Positions 47,701 through 57,000 are shown, numbered from the stretch's first letter. The stretch is 64,000 nt of DNA from Metridium senile (GCA_949775045.1 OX459103.1:7244541-7308540); one strand, 5' to 3'. Numbers and translations are program-made. Notes: generated from the sequence alone by a model not told the origin.

Positions 47701-50625
47701 GAAATACATTGTGAATACGACCGTAATCTAAGACCGTTAGCTAATGAACGCGGGATAACTACAATAGTAGGGAGTTTAAGTAACCAATTCGGAAACGACG
47801 TCGAAAACGGCATATAACAATAGACCTAATTATGAGATACAATAGTTACGTGAAAATGTGCAGAGCTGTAAAGATATTTATTCTGCAAAACTACAACGTG
47901 AAAAATCTCATTTTTTTTCCTTTTTGTTTTCCTTTTTTTTCTTACTCTTTTTCTTTCTTTTTTTTTTTCTTTTTTCCCTTTTTTCTTTTTTTAATTTTGT
48001 AAATATTAACTTTTCTGGGGTGTTCCGGGGTGTTCCGGGGGTGTTCCGGGGTGTTCCGGGGTGTTCCGGGTGTTCCGGGTGTTCCGGGCACGTTCCGGGT
48101 TTTACAGACACCCTATAATAACTTTTGATTCCAAAAATTGCTTGGTAATTATTCTGTCAAAGCTAGCAGTGGATTAATTGTCAACAAATATTTAAAGCAA
48201 ATGCACTCCTGAATGAGGTACTTAACGTATTTTTAAACAGCAATAATGACTATGACTTATAACTAAATGGATTGAATTGCATGAGTTTGACTCTGATCGA
48301 TCGAAGGAAGCGAATTCCTACAACAAATAGAATAGATAATATGTGTTAAGAGTAAATCCAAATCCTTCAAGTTTATTACATGCTTCGTCATGCACCTATC
48401 AGAAAATTAAACAAACAAGCTTTATAGATTAAAACTAACCTTTCAATCTTGTTTCTGTGTCAGTTGAAGTGGGCAATTCCCCTTTAGAAACGTCTTGACA
48501 AATGTGTCAAAGGCAACAACAAACTCACTGCCTCACGCTTAAAAAACTCCCCATCAAACCCATCTCCTCCATCAAACTTTCCCAAACAGTCCTTCAACAT
48601 GTTCTTATCCTTGTCCCCTTCGTCGTCCACATTATCAACCAAAACATCATCATCAGAATCCAGTAAAACCTCTTCGCGAACTTGTTCAACACTCAGACTG
48701 GCCGCCATCTTGTTTTACCCTCACGCGTAAAACCGCTGTACTCAATAAATGGCGAACCCCGGCTTTTTTGAGCGCGCGTAGGCCCGGCGTGTTGAGTATT
48801 TAGTGTAGTCTGTATGTAAATTCAGTTTTAAGTCACTGTGCAATCAAGGTCCATCGTAACACCAAAATGTAAGTTTTCTTTTTTTTTCTGCTTTATAATT
48901 CTATGCTTCATTGTAACATTTCTCAGTTATAAATAATAATAATAGAGCTTATGTCATGTACCAGAGGGTTTATTGATCTAGTAGTTGTATTTATTATCCA
49001 ACTTCCCATAGACGAGTAAAAATATTAGCAGGAGTAGGACTGGATCAAGTAAAAATATCCAGCGATATTTTTACTTGTCTATGACTAACCCTCAAGTAAA
49101 ACAATATTTATTTTATAAAAGAACAAAAATCCTTTTGATTGGATAGTAAATAACTTATTAAACAGTGTGATCTGTGTACTATGGCTGGATATTCTTAAAG
49201 CGTTTCACTCATAAAATATCCAGCCATATTACACATCAAACTGTCTAATAAGATATATTTAACACCCTCAAAATTATTGGGGGGGGGGGGGGGGGGGGGG
49301 CTACCCATTGTTTTCTGAAAATAGCCCTGAAAATAACTACCATTTAATACACTCAAATCATGGTTTTGGGGGGGGGGCTCGGGGGGGGGGGGGGGGGGGG
49401 TTGTCATCCGGACCTCACAAATCATCAGATTTACAAAATTATGCCAAATTAAACAAGTAGAAAAATGGTGATGATTGCGATTTAGCTAAATGATAGTGAT
49501 AATCATGTCAATATTTGGGCTCCCTGTGCTAGACCCTCGTGGTCTTTAGTAAACTGCCATATTGGATTGTCGTCTCTCTCTTTCCTTATTCACTAGCACG
49601 TGAAACACATCATAATGACAAGATTATTAAAATAGATGATAAAAATGAATAATAAAACATGAATTACCTTCACAGTAAGCATTCTTAAATGCTAGTGTAA
49701 ATCCTTTGTCACAAATGCAGATTTCCTCACTTTCGTTGTAACGACAAACTCTATGAAATTGTGGCTGATCTAAATATGACATAATGAATTAATAAATTAA
49801 TTAATATTACTATATTACAGTTTGATCTTGTGCTATAATTGTCACCATAATTTTAATACATTAAGTATTATAATTATTATTTTATGTGAAATTGAATATT
49901 TTAAAGTACAGTAATAATTTATTTGTTTGTTTATATTTATTTATACATGTACTTACTTACTTACTTACTTACTTATTTATTTATCTATTTTACAATTATA
50001 GTGATTCTATTTCTATTGAAATATAAAAAGGAAAAACCCTAAAAAACTTTTATCACTAATAGACTGGGACCGAGGCAAAAAGTATGTGGTCCCGAGACCG
50101 CTCTGCCTTGGGAAACAATGGTTGAGGGACCACAAACATACTGTTTTACCCAAGGTTTCAGTCTATAAGTGTTTTGTTATATACCAACTGTCAAAGAACA
50201 ACAAAAACGTAGCTATGACCAAATATTTTTATTCTAAACATGACCTTCATAAACTAAGGTTTTGTTATTTCACGGTAAATAACATATTGTTGCCCGCTGA
50301 GGGTCATTGCCGCGGAAACATCCAAATTTGTTATGTTCACATGATACCCTCTCACCCAATCAAAGTGCGAGAAAAATGAACTTTAATTGACAGTTGGTAT
50401 ATAACAATCATTATTTCATTCATTATAATTTAAACATTTACTTTTGGGTCCCAGTCCTTTGTTGTGAAACAGCTTGTCACATGTTATAAGAGTAATTCCT
50501 ATCACCACAGCAACAAGAAAAACACCAAATAAGGCTAAGAACAAAGCTTTATGTGTTCGTGACAGTGCACGATATCTTTGTTTGAGGTTGAACTTAATAG
50601 TTGGCTTTAACACTTCCGGCTCCAT
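35721..50625 (-). CDS. Two-pass membrane protein with eight calcium-binding EGF repeats (5 exons)
   Basis: On the minus strand, exons 50625-50442, 49769-49668, 37987-37754, 36989-36252 and 35992-35721 join at phase-1 GT-AG introns to 1530 nt, or 509 residues. Residues 27-48 form a signal-anchor helix. A partial Cys-rich EGF-like stretch (about 70-95) precedes eight repeats of the D-x-D/N-E-C...C.C...GSY.C.C type (about 96-420), the consensus of calcium-binding EGF domains; repeats 4 to 7 are near copies. Residues 434-450 form a second helix, followed by CICCCRCCC and an Arg-Ile-Pro repeat tail. Role by family: extracellular calcium-stabilised rod, probably adhesion or matrix binding; no specific name is claimed. 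The start ATG lies just after a possible acceptor, so the first exon may be preceded by an untranslated exon. Intron 2 (37988-49667) is filled with transposons. Confidence 0.88.
35741..35858. repeat. 9 bp minisatellite in the last EGF-gene exon
   Basis: Thirteen or so variants of ggtatccgt encode the Arg-Ile-Pro tail on the minus strand. All three minus-strand frames are open across it: Arg-Ile-Pro, Thr-Asp-Thr and His-Gly-Tyr. The splice phase selects Arg-Ile-Pro. Confidence 0.85.
37040..37307. mobile_element. 268 bp TA-flanked inverted-repeat MITE
   Basis: About 110 bp arms match: cagccaatctcggaaagg, aaatatcacgtgactcat and tattcactttccg against their inverses. TA lies on both sides (37038-37039 and 37308-37309). 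It lies just upstream of the six-EGF exon, in the intron. Confidence 0.85.
37341..37584. mobile_element. 244 bp TA-flanked Tc1-type MITE
   Basis: The left end cagtcacttgcaaaaatt and the inverted right end tttttgaaagtgactg are flanked by TA on both sides. CAGTSACTTGCAAAA-type ends are typical of Tc1 elements. No transposase is inside. Confidence 0.85.
37690..37743 (-). pseudogene. Relic of an extra EGF unit after the exon 3 donor
   Basis: Directly downstream of the GTGAGT donor at 37753, the minus strand encodes DMDECSTGENSCHEDD, the start of a calcium-binding EGF domain, before a stop. It is out of frame with the exon. It looks like a decayed EGF coding unit now inside the intron. Confidence 0.6.
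38095..38392 (-). repeat. tRNA-derived SINE
   Basis: The minus strand starts with a tRNA-like head. The A box tagcggtgagag is at 38363-38374 and the B box ggttcgagtcc at 38329-38339. The gcctctcaccgc stretch between them resembles a Glu(CTC) anticodon arm. A non-tRNA body follows, and the unit ends in an AT-rich tail. It lies in intron 2 of the EGF gene, same strand as the gene. Confidence 0.75.
38393..38754. other. Noncoding DNA left of the 10 kb inverted-repeat region
   Basis: Contains gcctgcatag.../...tatgcaagct ends of a small degraded snapback element (38396-38480) and AT-rich sequence. No gene is seen. Confidence 0.5.
39216..39533 (+). pseudogene. Basic coiled-coil ORF with in-frame stop near the left end of the 10 kb region
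   Basis: The ATG at 39216 opens 39 codons (MPRPRFKVGAYMRERKMV start, rich in Lys/Arg) to a TAG at 39333. The same frame then continues with a Glu/Lys heptad-like stretch (IEEKEKELKAKTDRLRYL). This looks like one protein N-terminus broken by a nonsense mutation, or an upstream ORF. No domain is recognised. Its place just inside an inverted repeat suggests a transposon gene, which is an inference. Confidence 0.35.
39534..39869. other. AT-rich filler inside the 10 kb region
   Basis: Nothing is recognised here apart from the left target-site copy ctgttctt at 39862-39869. Confidence 0.5.
39870..40193. mobile_element. 324 bp element with homopolymer G/C ends and 8 bp target duplication
   Basis: It begins cccggg, then a run of about 25 G, and gtac. 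It ends gtac, then a run of about 28 C, and gg. Direct repeats ctgttctt flank it (39862-39869 and 40194-40201). Inside are several taccctattcaagacaa-like short repeats and an inverted pair gacggggacgttccgc / gcggaacgtccccgt. Confidence 0.82.
40386..40560. repeat. Inverted dimer of the CGAAACGTCAG dispersed repeat
   Basis: The left half reads the repeat in reverse (aatgttgacttaactttac, gggctttagccc). The right half reads forward (agggctaaagttcgaaacgt, taaagttaagtcaacattt), with ttcgtcgg between them, giving a large hairpin. The right end carries gcagcctatactagtttact and cgc, as in copies at 28818 and 33781. Confidence 0.7.
40835..43925. mobile_element. 3.1 kb near-palindromic foldback composite on four TTATAA sites
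   Basis: The arms of about 1.4 kb, 40841-42211 and 42540-43919, are inverted copies (gcaagtagaatcgcgcgctc at the left end and its near-inverse at the right). TTATAA stands at 40835, 42212, 42534 and 43920, so the order is TTATAA-arm-TTATAA-core-TTATAA-arm-TTATAA. The core (42218-42533) is itself palindromic and carries two hairpins built on gtatatccagttctg. Each arm carries a further hairpin built on ggtctgtacaggagaatct. The arms differ by small substitutions and indels, including an extra aatttc run at 43818-43840. Possible coding relics such as MAALDNFPVLLSTYLKKML (plus, 40992) are short and unassigned. Confidence 0.85.
43926..44307. other. Noncoding DNA between foldback elements
   Basis: AT-rich sequence with no supported feature. 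Confidence 0.5.
44308..44525. mobile_element. 218 bp foldback MITE (TAACAGGTTCCC ends)
   Basis: About 97 bp arms match: taacaggttcccattta, cttatgcaaattgtgttgat and gtgtgctaaa against their inverses on the right. A direct 22 bp subrepeat (tttcccatttaaatctgtac) occurs twice in each arm. Confidence 0.82.
44725..45015 (-). CDS. Unassigned 96-codon open frame, possible exon
   Basis: The frame is long for AT-rich surroundings and of ordinary amino-acid composition, with LSKEEVQAFFVRKLKG and LLVEANKDFAFFDQ. An AG precedes ggtcatgtcat on the minus strand, so an exon start near 45000 is possible. No domain, no partner exon and no neighbour support a gene. It could be a relic of the 10 kb element's gene. 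Confidence 0.2.
   Translation of the reverse strand: MAKNNKGHVISFTCLESVIMFFGLVASLSKEEVQAFFVRKLKGLKRNKHVVKLLVEANKDFAFFDQKNSGTLYIQFHYGEWNRHNYPRHPCQLQSI
45164..45584. mobile_element. 421 bp TA-flanked inverted-repeat MITE (CAGCCAAACCTACAGAAGCG ends)
   Basis: Arms of about 135 bp match: cagccaaacctacagaagcg, ttcctatcgaggttgga, ttcttccaaacttgattt and catttatgcaaatttc-type words. TA lies on both sides (45162-45163 and 45585-45586). The end sequence resembles the element at 37040-37307 in its first five bases. Confidence 0.85.
45716..46390. mobile_element. 675 bp imperfect foldback element
   Basis: Arms of about 330 bp are inverted, diverged copies. Shared words include gagcacacttttca, attggacagatcctaggcag, gtagttatataggcat, ttggacatcagcttgaaac and catacaaaaccaag. 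The axis is near 46050. Divergence is greater than in neighbouring elements, so it is older. Confidence 0.75.
46928..47623. mobile_element. 696 bp nested element with CACTAAGGGCCTG ends
   Basis: The left end cactaagggcctgtttacat and the right end atgtaaacaggcccttagtg are inverted. Subterminal gggtgaccctaggggtaggg motifs and their inverses recur throughout. CACTA-like termini suggest an EnSpm/CACTA-related element, but only a possible 2 bp CA duplication is seen. It carries the ORF at 47069-47368. Confidence 0.8.
47069..47368 (+). CDS. 99-residue ORF inside the nested CACTA-like element
   Basis: The ATG lies in an aacaaaATGGcgg context. The protein has a hydrophobic N-terminal segment (about residues 9-35, with GFQCCGFLLSMF), six or more cysteines in the middle (SETTCLTTLSDICDVWSVLC) and a C-terminal hydrophobic stretch. 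It could be a small membrane or secreted protein, or a captured first exon. No family is recognised. It is not a transposase. Confidence 0.35.
   Translation: MAVKRSIFAVNFIFLSLVSLAVGFQCCGFLLSMFIAQTASPRANYISSRQPVQYCVSETTCLTTLSDICDVWSVLCHRISNILFFSISFITLMLIYDYF
48123..48528. other. Noncoding DNA inside the 10 kb region
   Basis: No feature is recognised. If the acidic ORF at 48708 is spliced, its first intron starts at 48528. Confidence 0.4.
48529..48708 (-). CDS. Acidic 60-residue first exon near the right end of the 10 kb region
   Basis: The minus-strand ATG at 48708 is followed by 60 codons to a consensus GTGAGT donor at 48528-48527, leaving phase 0. The peptide starts MAASLSVEQVREEVLL and is followed by runs of Asp/Glu (DSDDD, DDEGDKDK). 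Acidic N-termini of this kind occur in several transposon proteins but also in host proteins. No downstream exon was identified. It lies just inside the 37 bp inverted repeat and reads inward, so a link to that element is plausible. Confidence 0.35.
48792..49667. other. EGF-gene intron 2, right part
   Basis: Contains hairpin-forming pairs (gacgagtaaaaata / tatttttacttgtc near 49011-49080; a pair around 49150-49258 built on ggctggatatt) and two G-runs at 49279-49300 and 49364-49400. No gene is seen. Confidence 0.55.
49279..49400 (+). repeat. Paired G-runs
   Basis: Runs of 22 and about 30 G residues, separated by 65 bp, with G-quadruplex potential. Homopolymer lengths in assemblies are unreliable. 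Confidence 0.8.
50060..50165. mobile_element. 106 bp snapback element (TAGACTGGGACC ends)
   Basis: The arms read tagactgggaccgagg, then gtatgtggtccc, matched inversely by gggaccacaaacatac and ccaaggtttcagtcta. It lies in intron 1 of the EGF gene. Confidence 0.7.
50177..50404. mobile_element. 228 bp inverted-repeat MITE (TTATATACCAACTGTCAA ends)
   Basis: The terminal repeats ttatataccaactgtcaa and ttgacagttggtatataa are perfect inverses. No coding content is present. It ends 38 bp before the EGF-gene exon 1 donor. Confidence 0.85.
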
Positions 50626-51298
50626 TTCTGTAAACAAAACAATAATTAAAATTAATAAATAACTAAAAAAGCTTTGAGCATTGAAACTGATATAAGGTTG
50701 TCGTACCTATTATCGCGCACATCCTATTATCGTAAAAAATAATATACACTATTTCGAGAAAGTTTGTCACCTGTGAAAAGCACACAAGCTAGTGGTGCAA
50801 AGGATCATGGATCAGTTTAGAAACTAAGTGTACATTCGGAACCCCTTTCTTGTTGTTTGATAAGTCAAAATGGACATTTCTCAATAACATATTGACAAGT
50901 GTAGCAATGTGGCCGTGAAATCCTTGCGTTCTTCTATCTTTTAGGCTTTTCACTTCACGGCTGGCAAAGTTTCTCTCTTCTGCGTAAAAGTTTATTGAAA
51001 AAAGTAGACCAAAAAGGTTGGTTGCAACAAAATAAGCAGCCATAATTGTTTTGATTAATTTTGAAGCAGTTTTTTAGAAGACATAATTAAGGCCCTGTGC
51101 ACGGAGTTCGTGTACAACGTCGTCATGCGTAAAATGAATGAAATATTGTTTTAAAATTACTTCTGCTCAGTCACTTTTGAACCAATAATCTTGATCTTTA
51201 CATAATGTTTTAGAGAATTTCACGTAGTTTCTTATGTAGCTTTTTTGGTGAAATTGGATGTAGAAAAATGAGAGAGAATAAATAATTACTGTTGACTA
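50626..51298. other. Upstream region of the EGF gene
   Basis: The ATG at 50625 is preceded by tttgtttacag, a good acceptor on the minus strand, so a 5' untranslated exon may lie further right. A minus-strand 84-codon frame (51040-50789) has no recognised domain and is not called. No clear promoter is seen. Confidence 0.35.
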
Positions 51299-51300
51299 TA

Positions 51301-51584
51301 GAGTACAAACACTAAAAGTGTGCAATAGAGTACAAACACTAAAAGTGTGCAATACTTTGTACTATTTACCACTAAATAGTGTTGATTAAATAATAGAGAA
51401 CAAAAGAATTTGCATAATTTAGCAGTATTTAGTGGTATTTATGTTGCACACTTTTAGTGTTTGTACTCTACTTTGTACTGTTTACCACTAAATAGCGTTG
51501 ATTAAACAATAGAGAACAAAAGAATTTGCATAATTTAGCAGTATTTAGTGGTATTTATGTTGCACACTTTTAGTGTTTGTACTC
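51301..51584. mobile_element. Tandem dimer of the GAGTACAAACACT MITE with extra end
   Basis: The left terminal repeat (gagtacaaacactaaaagtg) occurs twice, the second after tgcaaTA. Two body copies follow, each ending gcacacttttagtgtttgta then ctc. TA flanks the whole block (51299-51300 and 51585-51586). The body matches 853-993 in reverse orientation. Confidence 0.88.
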
Positions 51585-51898
51585 TATATGTCCTTTTTTT
51601 AATGTGTAACTTCCGAAACAAATTTTTGTTGCGACTGATTGAACTTTTTATAAAAGTACTTCAGATGTTAGCTTGGAGTTTGTGTTATAATAAAAGGAGT
51701 TATTTTTGCACAACAACTCACTGAAACGTTCGAAAACTTATAAAAAACGCTGATTACGTGAAGGTGTGAAATGACTGTTTACGCTTGGTAAATGCTATTC
51801 ATTAATAACTCACAAAGTTTTTTCTTTCTTTGGGCAAAAAAACAAAAACATTTAAGTTCATAAAAGAGACTTTCCAACTATATTTGATATTATTTAAA
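51585..51898. other. Noncoding spacer
   Basis: AT-rich sequence between MITEs with no supported feature. Confidence 0.5.
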
Positions 51899-53049
51899 CG
51901 CAGTGTCTATATGTACGGCAGGCCGTCGCGGTCTTAAAAAAACTAAATGACAGGCAGTCCAAAATTTTGTACAAAATTCGAGAGAATGGCTGAAGTTTAT
52001 CAAATCAAACTAGTTTTATTTCATATAGAAATATCAAGCGCTTATTTCGAGCTAAGCGGAATTGGATAAGGACGTAGTGCCTTCCCTCTATACTATATAG
52101 CCGGCTTGACACTTAGAAATTTTCGCCTTGACCTCAATGTACTCATCCTCGGGAACCCAGGGGTATTCTTCTGTCGCTCGTTTCTCGCTTCCACAACATA
52201 TACCCCTGGGAACGTAGTCTGTTGGAGCTTGTTCCGGAAGTCAAAATTCAGCTCTTTCTTGATTGGTCGACCTTATTAGGTCGACCAATGAAAATTCAAG
52301 ATAACCATTCAAAGAAAGTCGTTAAATAAGTTTGAATTTTGACTTCCGGAACAAGCTCCAACAGACTACGTTCCCAGGGGTATATGTTGTGGAAGCGAGA
52401 AACGAGCGACAGAAGAATACCCCTGGGTTCCCGAGGATGTGTACTCAACGACAACACATCGTTGTTAGTTGAATTGTACATGACCAATAAATAGAGTTCT
52501 TTTAGCTCTCAATAAGGACTTGATATTGTGAAATAAAACTACTTTGATTTGAAGACATTTGAAAGCATTTTTTTAGCTTTTATGACTGAAAAGTTTGGAC
52601 TGCCTGTCATTTAGCCAGACCGTGACGGGCAGTAACGTAACACATCGTTGATAGTTGAATTGTACATGATCAATAAATAGAGTTCTTTTAGCTCTTTCTT
52701 TTCTATTTGAACTAAGACTAGTTCAATTTACCGTTTGAAAGAGTTTCCTTTCGATTTTGAGAAAACTTACGACCGCCCAACACTCAGTCACGTCGTTGAG
52801 TACATTAATTGAGGTCAAGGCGAAAATTTCTAAGTGTCAAGCCGGCTATATAGTATGTAGAGGGAAGGCACTACGTCCTTATCCAATTCCGCTTAGCTCG
52901 AAATAAGCGCTTGATATTTCTATATGAAATAAAACTAGTTTGATTTGATAAACTTCAGCAATTCTCTCGAATTTTGTACAAAATTTTGGACTGCCTGTCA
53001 TTTAGTTTTTTTAAGACCGCGACGGGCTGCCGTACATATAGACACTGCG
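51899..53049. mobile_element. 1.15 kb long-inverted-repeat element
   Basis: About 245 bp arms are inverted copies: cgcagtgtctatatgtacgg, cttaaaaaaactaaatgaca, aattcgagagaatggctgaa and ggataaggacgtagtgcctt. No target duplication is obvious. The centre has a direct repeat of about 58 bp (acacatcgttg, tagttgaattgtacatga) at 52457 and 52640, each followed by a partial copy of the arm. Another element is nested at 52144. Confidence 0.82.
52144..52439. mobile_element. 296 bp nested palindromic element with TGTACT target duplication
   Basis: About 125 bp arms match: catcctcgggaacccagggg, tattcttctgtcgctcgttt, ctcgcttccacaacatatac and ggaacgtagtctgttggagc against their inverses, around ttggtcgacc..ggtcgaccaa. 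Direct repeats tgtact lie at 52138-52143 and 52440-52445. It is inserted in the left-centre of the element at 51899-53049, so it is younger. Confidence 0.9.
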
Positions 53050-54026
53050 AAGGAATTACTACATCAATATTCAGACGATTGGAGTATTTTTGCGTTGTCG
53101 TGCTGAAAAACATTTAAAACAATCGTTTTGAACGCCGGTCTTTGAATTATAACGATCGAAATCGAAATGAATCATACTATCCTTTGCTAGATGGTAAAAA
53201 ATCTAAAGCTAGATAAGCTACAATATGACTGCAGTGAAGTAAGCGATCACATTCAAGAGACATTCAAAAGGGGGCGTGATGAAATCCACTAAATTCGTAC
53301 ACATCACTTATATACCATAATCTTGCTTAAAAATTGTAGTAGTCCCAAAATAAGTTTTCCAACATCTTCCCTATCTATTCACGGACATTTGTGTGTATTT
53401 TCAAGTGTTGTCATCAAATTGCTGCTCTGTTATGAGCACATTTGTAAACCACTTTGATTCGTCCGCTGAAATCAACGACTGGAACGTTTACGGCCAAATC
53501 AGACAACTTTTATCTTTAATAACTTCGCAATAAAGACCTCAAATCGTCTAAATTTTTTCACATCAATACATTAAGTCACCCTCATTCCATGGCAAATATT
53601 TTCAATAACCCAAAATATAAATTCGCTTTCCATTCGAGCAGCAAAGACAGCAAAAAAGTGAGAAATCTCTAGTTTTAAACTTTAATAACTCATCTAGTTT
53701 CTATTCTATCCTTCTCAAACTTGCACAACAGCTTTCGGGTGAATTGTAGATTCCATGGCAAAGGGTTTAAAAAGGCAAATTAACAAATTTCTGACCAAAC
53801 TATTTTACGAAAACTCGCTCCGACAGCATGAAAAGTTAACACAAAAACTCTTAAAAAATAATTTTTTTCTCTTATTCTACAAAAAAATAACTTGTTAGGC
53901 AATAATTATCAACAAACCCGAGTTATGCTTAGGAAAAATCTAAAACTTATAATAATTTTACATTTTTCGTAGCAGCGTTATTATCTGTTGCGTTACCGTC
54001 ACGCAATCCCGTATATCAGGATTTAG
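53050..54026. other. Noncoding DNA left of the satellite
   Basis: No gene is seen. Two attccatggcaaa words 162 bp apart (near 53587 and 53749) resemble the inverse of the satellite's ttgccatggaat, so very old inverted satellite monomers may lie here. Confidence 0.4.
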
Positions 54027-57000
54027 AAATTGTCAATTTTCTTTCATATGAAAAACGTACGTTGAAAGATATAGTGTTCTAAATGCTTGCCATGGTATTG
54101 TCAATGTATGGTGAGTACCAGTGTGCAAAATCATGAGTATATCTCTTATTTTTAAAAAATTATAGGAATTTACTGTTTTTTTTAGAAATTGTCAATTTTC
54201 AGTCATAAAGAAACCTTTATTTGCATGTTGAATGATATTGTGTTCTAAATGCTTGCCATGGAATACTCAATGCATGGAGAGTACCCGGGTACAAAATCAG
54301 GAGTATATCTCTAATTTGAAAAAAATTATTAAGAATTTTCTGTTTTTTTTACAAATTGTAAATTTCCCGTCATATTAAAAAACCTCATTTGCATGTTGAA
54401 AGATATTGTCTTCTAAATGCTTGCCATGGAATGCTCAATGCATGGAGAGTACCAGCGTACAAAATCAGGAGTATATCTCATATTTTAAAAAAGTTATTAA
54501 GAATTTTCCTTTTTTTTACAAATTGTCAATTTTCCGTCATATTAAAAAACCTCATTTGCATGTTGAAAGATATTGTGTTCTAAATGCTTGCCATGGAATT
54601 CTCAATGCATGGAGAGTACCAGGGTGCAAAATAAGGAGTATATCTCATATTTTAAAAAAGTTATTAAGAATTTTCTGTTTTTTTACAAATTGTCAATTTT
54701 CAGTCATATTAAAAAACCTCATTTGCATGTTGAAAGATATTGTGTTCTAAATGCTTGCCATGGAATGCTCAATGCATGGAGAGTACCAGGGTGCAAAATC
54801 AGGAGTATATCTCATATTTGGAAAAAGTTATTAAGAATGTTCTTTTTTTTTTTACAAATTGTCAATTTTCCGTCATAAAAAAAACTTCATTTGCATGTTG
54901 AAAGATATTGTGTTCTAAATGCTTGCCATGGAATTCTCAATGCATGGAGAGTACCAGGGTGCAAAATAAGGAGTATATCTCATATTTTAAAAAAGTTATT
55001 AAGAATTTTCTGTTTTTTTACAAATTGTCAATTTTCCGTCATATTAAAAAACCTCATTTGCATGTTGAAAGATATTGTCTTCTAAATGCTTGCCATGGAA
55101 TGCTCAATGCATGGAGAGTACCAGCGTACAAAATCAGGAGTATATCTCATATTTTAAAAAAGTTATTAAGAATTTTCCTTTTTTTTACAAATTGTCAATT
55201 TTCCGTCATATTAAAAAACCTCATTTGCATGTTGAAAGATATTGTCTTCTAAATGCTTGCCATAGAATACTCAATGCATGGAGAGTACCAGGGTGCAAAA
55301 TTAGGAGTATATCTCATATTTTAAAAAAGTTATTAAGAATTTTCTGTTTTTTTACAAATTGTCAATTTTCAGTCATATTAAAAAACTTCATTTGCATGTT
55401 GAAAGATATTGTGTTCTAAATGCTTGCCATGGAATGCTCAATGCATGGAGAGTACCAGGGTGCAAAATCAGGAGTATATCTCATATTTTAAAAAAGTTAT
55501 TAAGAATTTTCCTTTTTTTTACAAATTGTCAATTTTCCGTCATATTAAAAAACCTCATTTGCATGTTGAAAGATATTGTCTTCTAAATGCTTGCCATGGA
55601 ATGCTCAATGCATGGAGAGTACCAGGGTGCAAAATAAGGAGTATATCTCATATTTTAAAAAAGTTATTAAGAATTTTCTGTTTTTTTACAAATTGTCAAT
55701 TTTCAGTCATATTAAAAAACCTCATTTGCATGTTGAAAGATATTGTGCTCTAAATGCTTGCCATGGAATGCTCAATGCATGGAGAGTACCAGGGTGCAAA
55801 ATCAGGAGTATATCTCATATTTGGAAAAAGTTATTAAGAATGTTCTTTTTTTTTTTACAAATTGTCAATTTTCCGTCATAAAAAAAACTTCATTTGCATG
55901 TTGAAAGATATTGTGTTCTAAATGCTTGCCATGGAATTCTCAATGCATGGAGAGTACCAGGGTGCAAAATAAGGAGTATATCTCATATTTTAAAAAAGTT
56001 ATTAAGAATTTTCTGTTTTTTTACAAATGGTCAATTTTCAGTCATATTAAAAAACCTCATTTGCATGTTGAAAGATATTGTGTTCTAAATGCTTGCCATG
56101 GAATGCTCAATGCATGGAGAGTACCAGGGTGCAAAATCAGGAGTATATCTCATATTTGGAAAAAGTTATTAAGAATGTTCTTTTTTTTTTTACAAATTGT
56201 CAATTTTCCGTCATAAAAAAAACTTCACTTGCATGTTGAAAGATATTGTGTTCTAAATGCTTGCCATGGAATTCTCAATGCATGGAGAGTACCAGGGTGC
56301 AAAATAAGGAGTATATCTCATATTTTAAAAAAGTTATTAAGAATTTTCTGTTTTTTTACAAATTGTCAATTTTCCGTCATATTAAAAAACCTCATTTGCA
56401 TGTTGAAAGATATTGTGTTCTAAATGCTTGCCATGGAATGCTCAATGCATGGAGAGTACCAGGGTGCAAAATCAGGAGTATATCTCATATTTGGAAAAAG
56501 TTATTAAGAATTTTCCTTCTTTACAAATTGTCAATTTTCCGTCATATTAAAAAACCTCATTTGCATGTTGAAAGATATTGTGTTCTAAATGCTTCTCAAG
56601 TACATTAAGGCCTGGGACAGGCCTAATTTCAGATAAAACGAAATATTTTCGTGAAAACAATCCAAAAGGCAACAAAACTTTCAGATAACCTTGATTCCAT
56701 TTGGTGGGATCTTTTTGTGTTGCTTTTGGGCAGAACCACTGATTACATGGTGGGTCACGTGACTTTTTGATATTCAAATTTTCAAATATTCCTCCGGTAG
56801 TGAGTTCAAAACGTATCGGAGAAGTAAATACTTAAACTTATTTCTCTTCTGCATTGCTTTTCAACAGTGTCTTGGCTCGTTGAAAAAGTAAACTGCTTTA
56901 AGGGGTTGTTATGCAAAAAAGGTCACGTGACTTCACATATGCCCATTTATCTCGTTACCTAAAAGTCAAAGGTCGTCAGCTAAGACAGTATCATATATTT

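Larger units (their letters stand above)
46516..48113. mobile_element. 1.6 kb foldback element with 9 bp target duplication and CCGGAACACC minisatellite ends
   Basis: Terminal repeats of about 400 bp begin gggtgtctgtaaaacccgga. They contain a ccggaacaccc minisatellite, a polypurine tract, ttttcacgttgtagttttgc and a unique segment with gacgtcgttgccg. Direct repeats tataataac flank the element exactly (46507-46515 and 48114-48122). Long inverted repeats with a 9 bp duplication fit a Mutator-like foldback, an inference. Another element sits in its centre. Confidence 0.9.
38755..48791. mobile_element. 10 kb region bounded by 37 bp inverted repeats
   Basis: The left end begins cacgccgggcctacgcgcgc and continues through tcaaaaa and gccggggtt. 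The right end (48755-48791) is its inverse with one mismatch. Coding-like sequence reads inward from both ends (39216 on plus, 48708 on minus). No clear target duplication is visible (atgt left, ttga right), so it may be an old composite transposon or two independent element ends. The interior is largely occupied by younger nested elements. Confidence 0.65.

Noticed and set aside
50789..51040. 84-codon minus-strand frame just upstream of the EGF gene
   Set aside because: It starts with a reasonable MAAYFVATNLFG but has no domain, and no splice link to the EGF gene could be shown.
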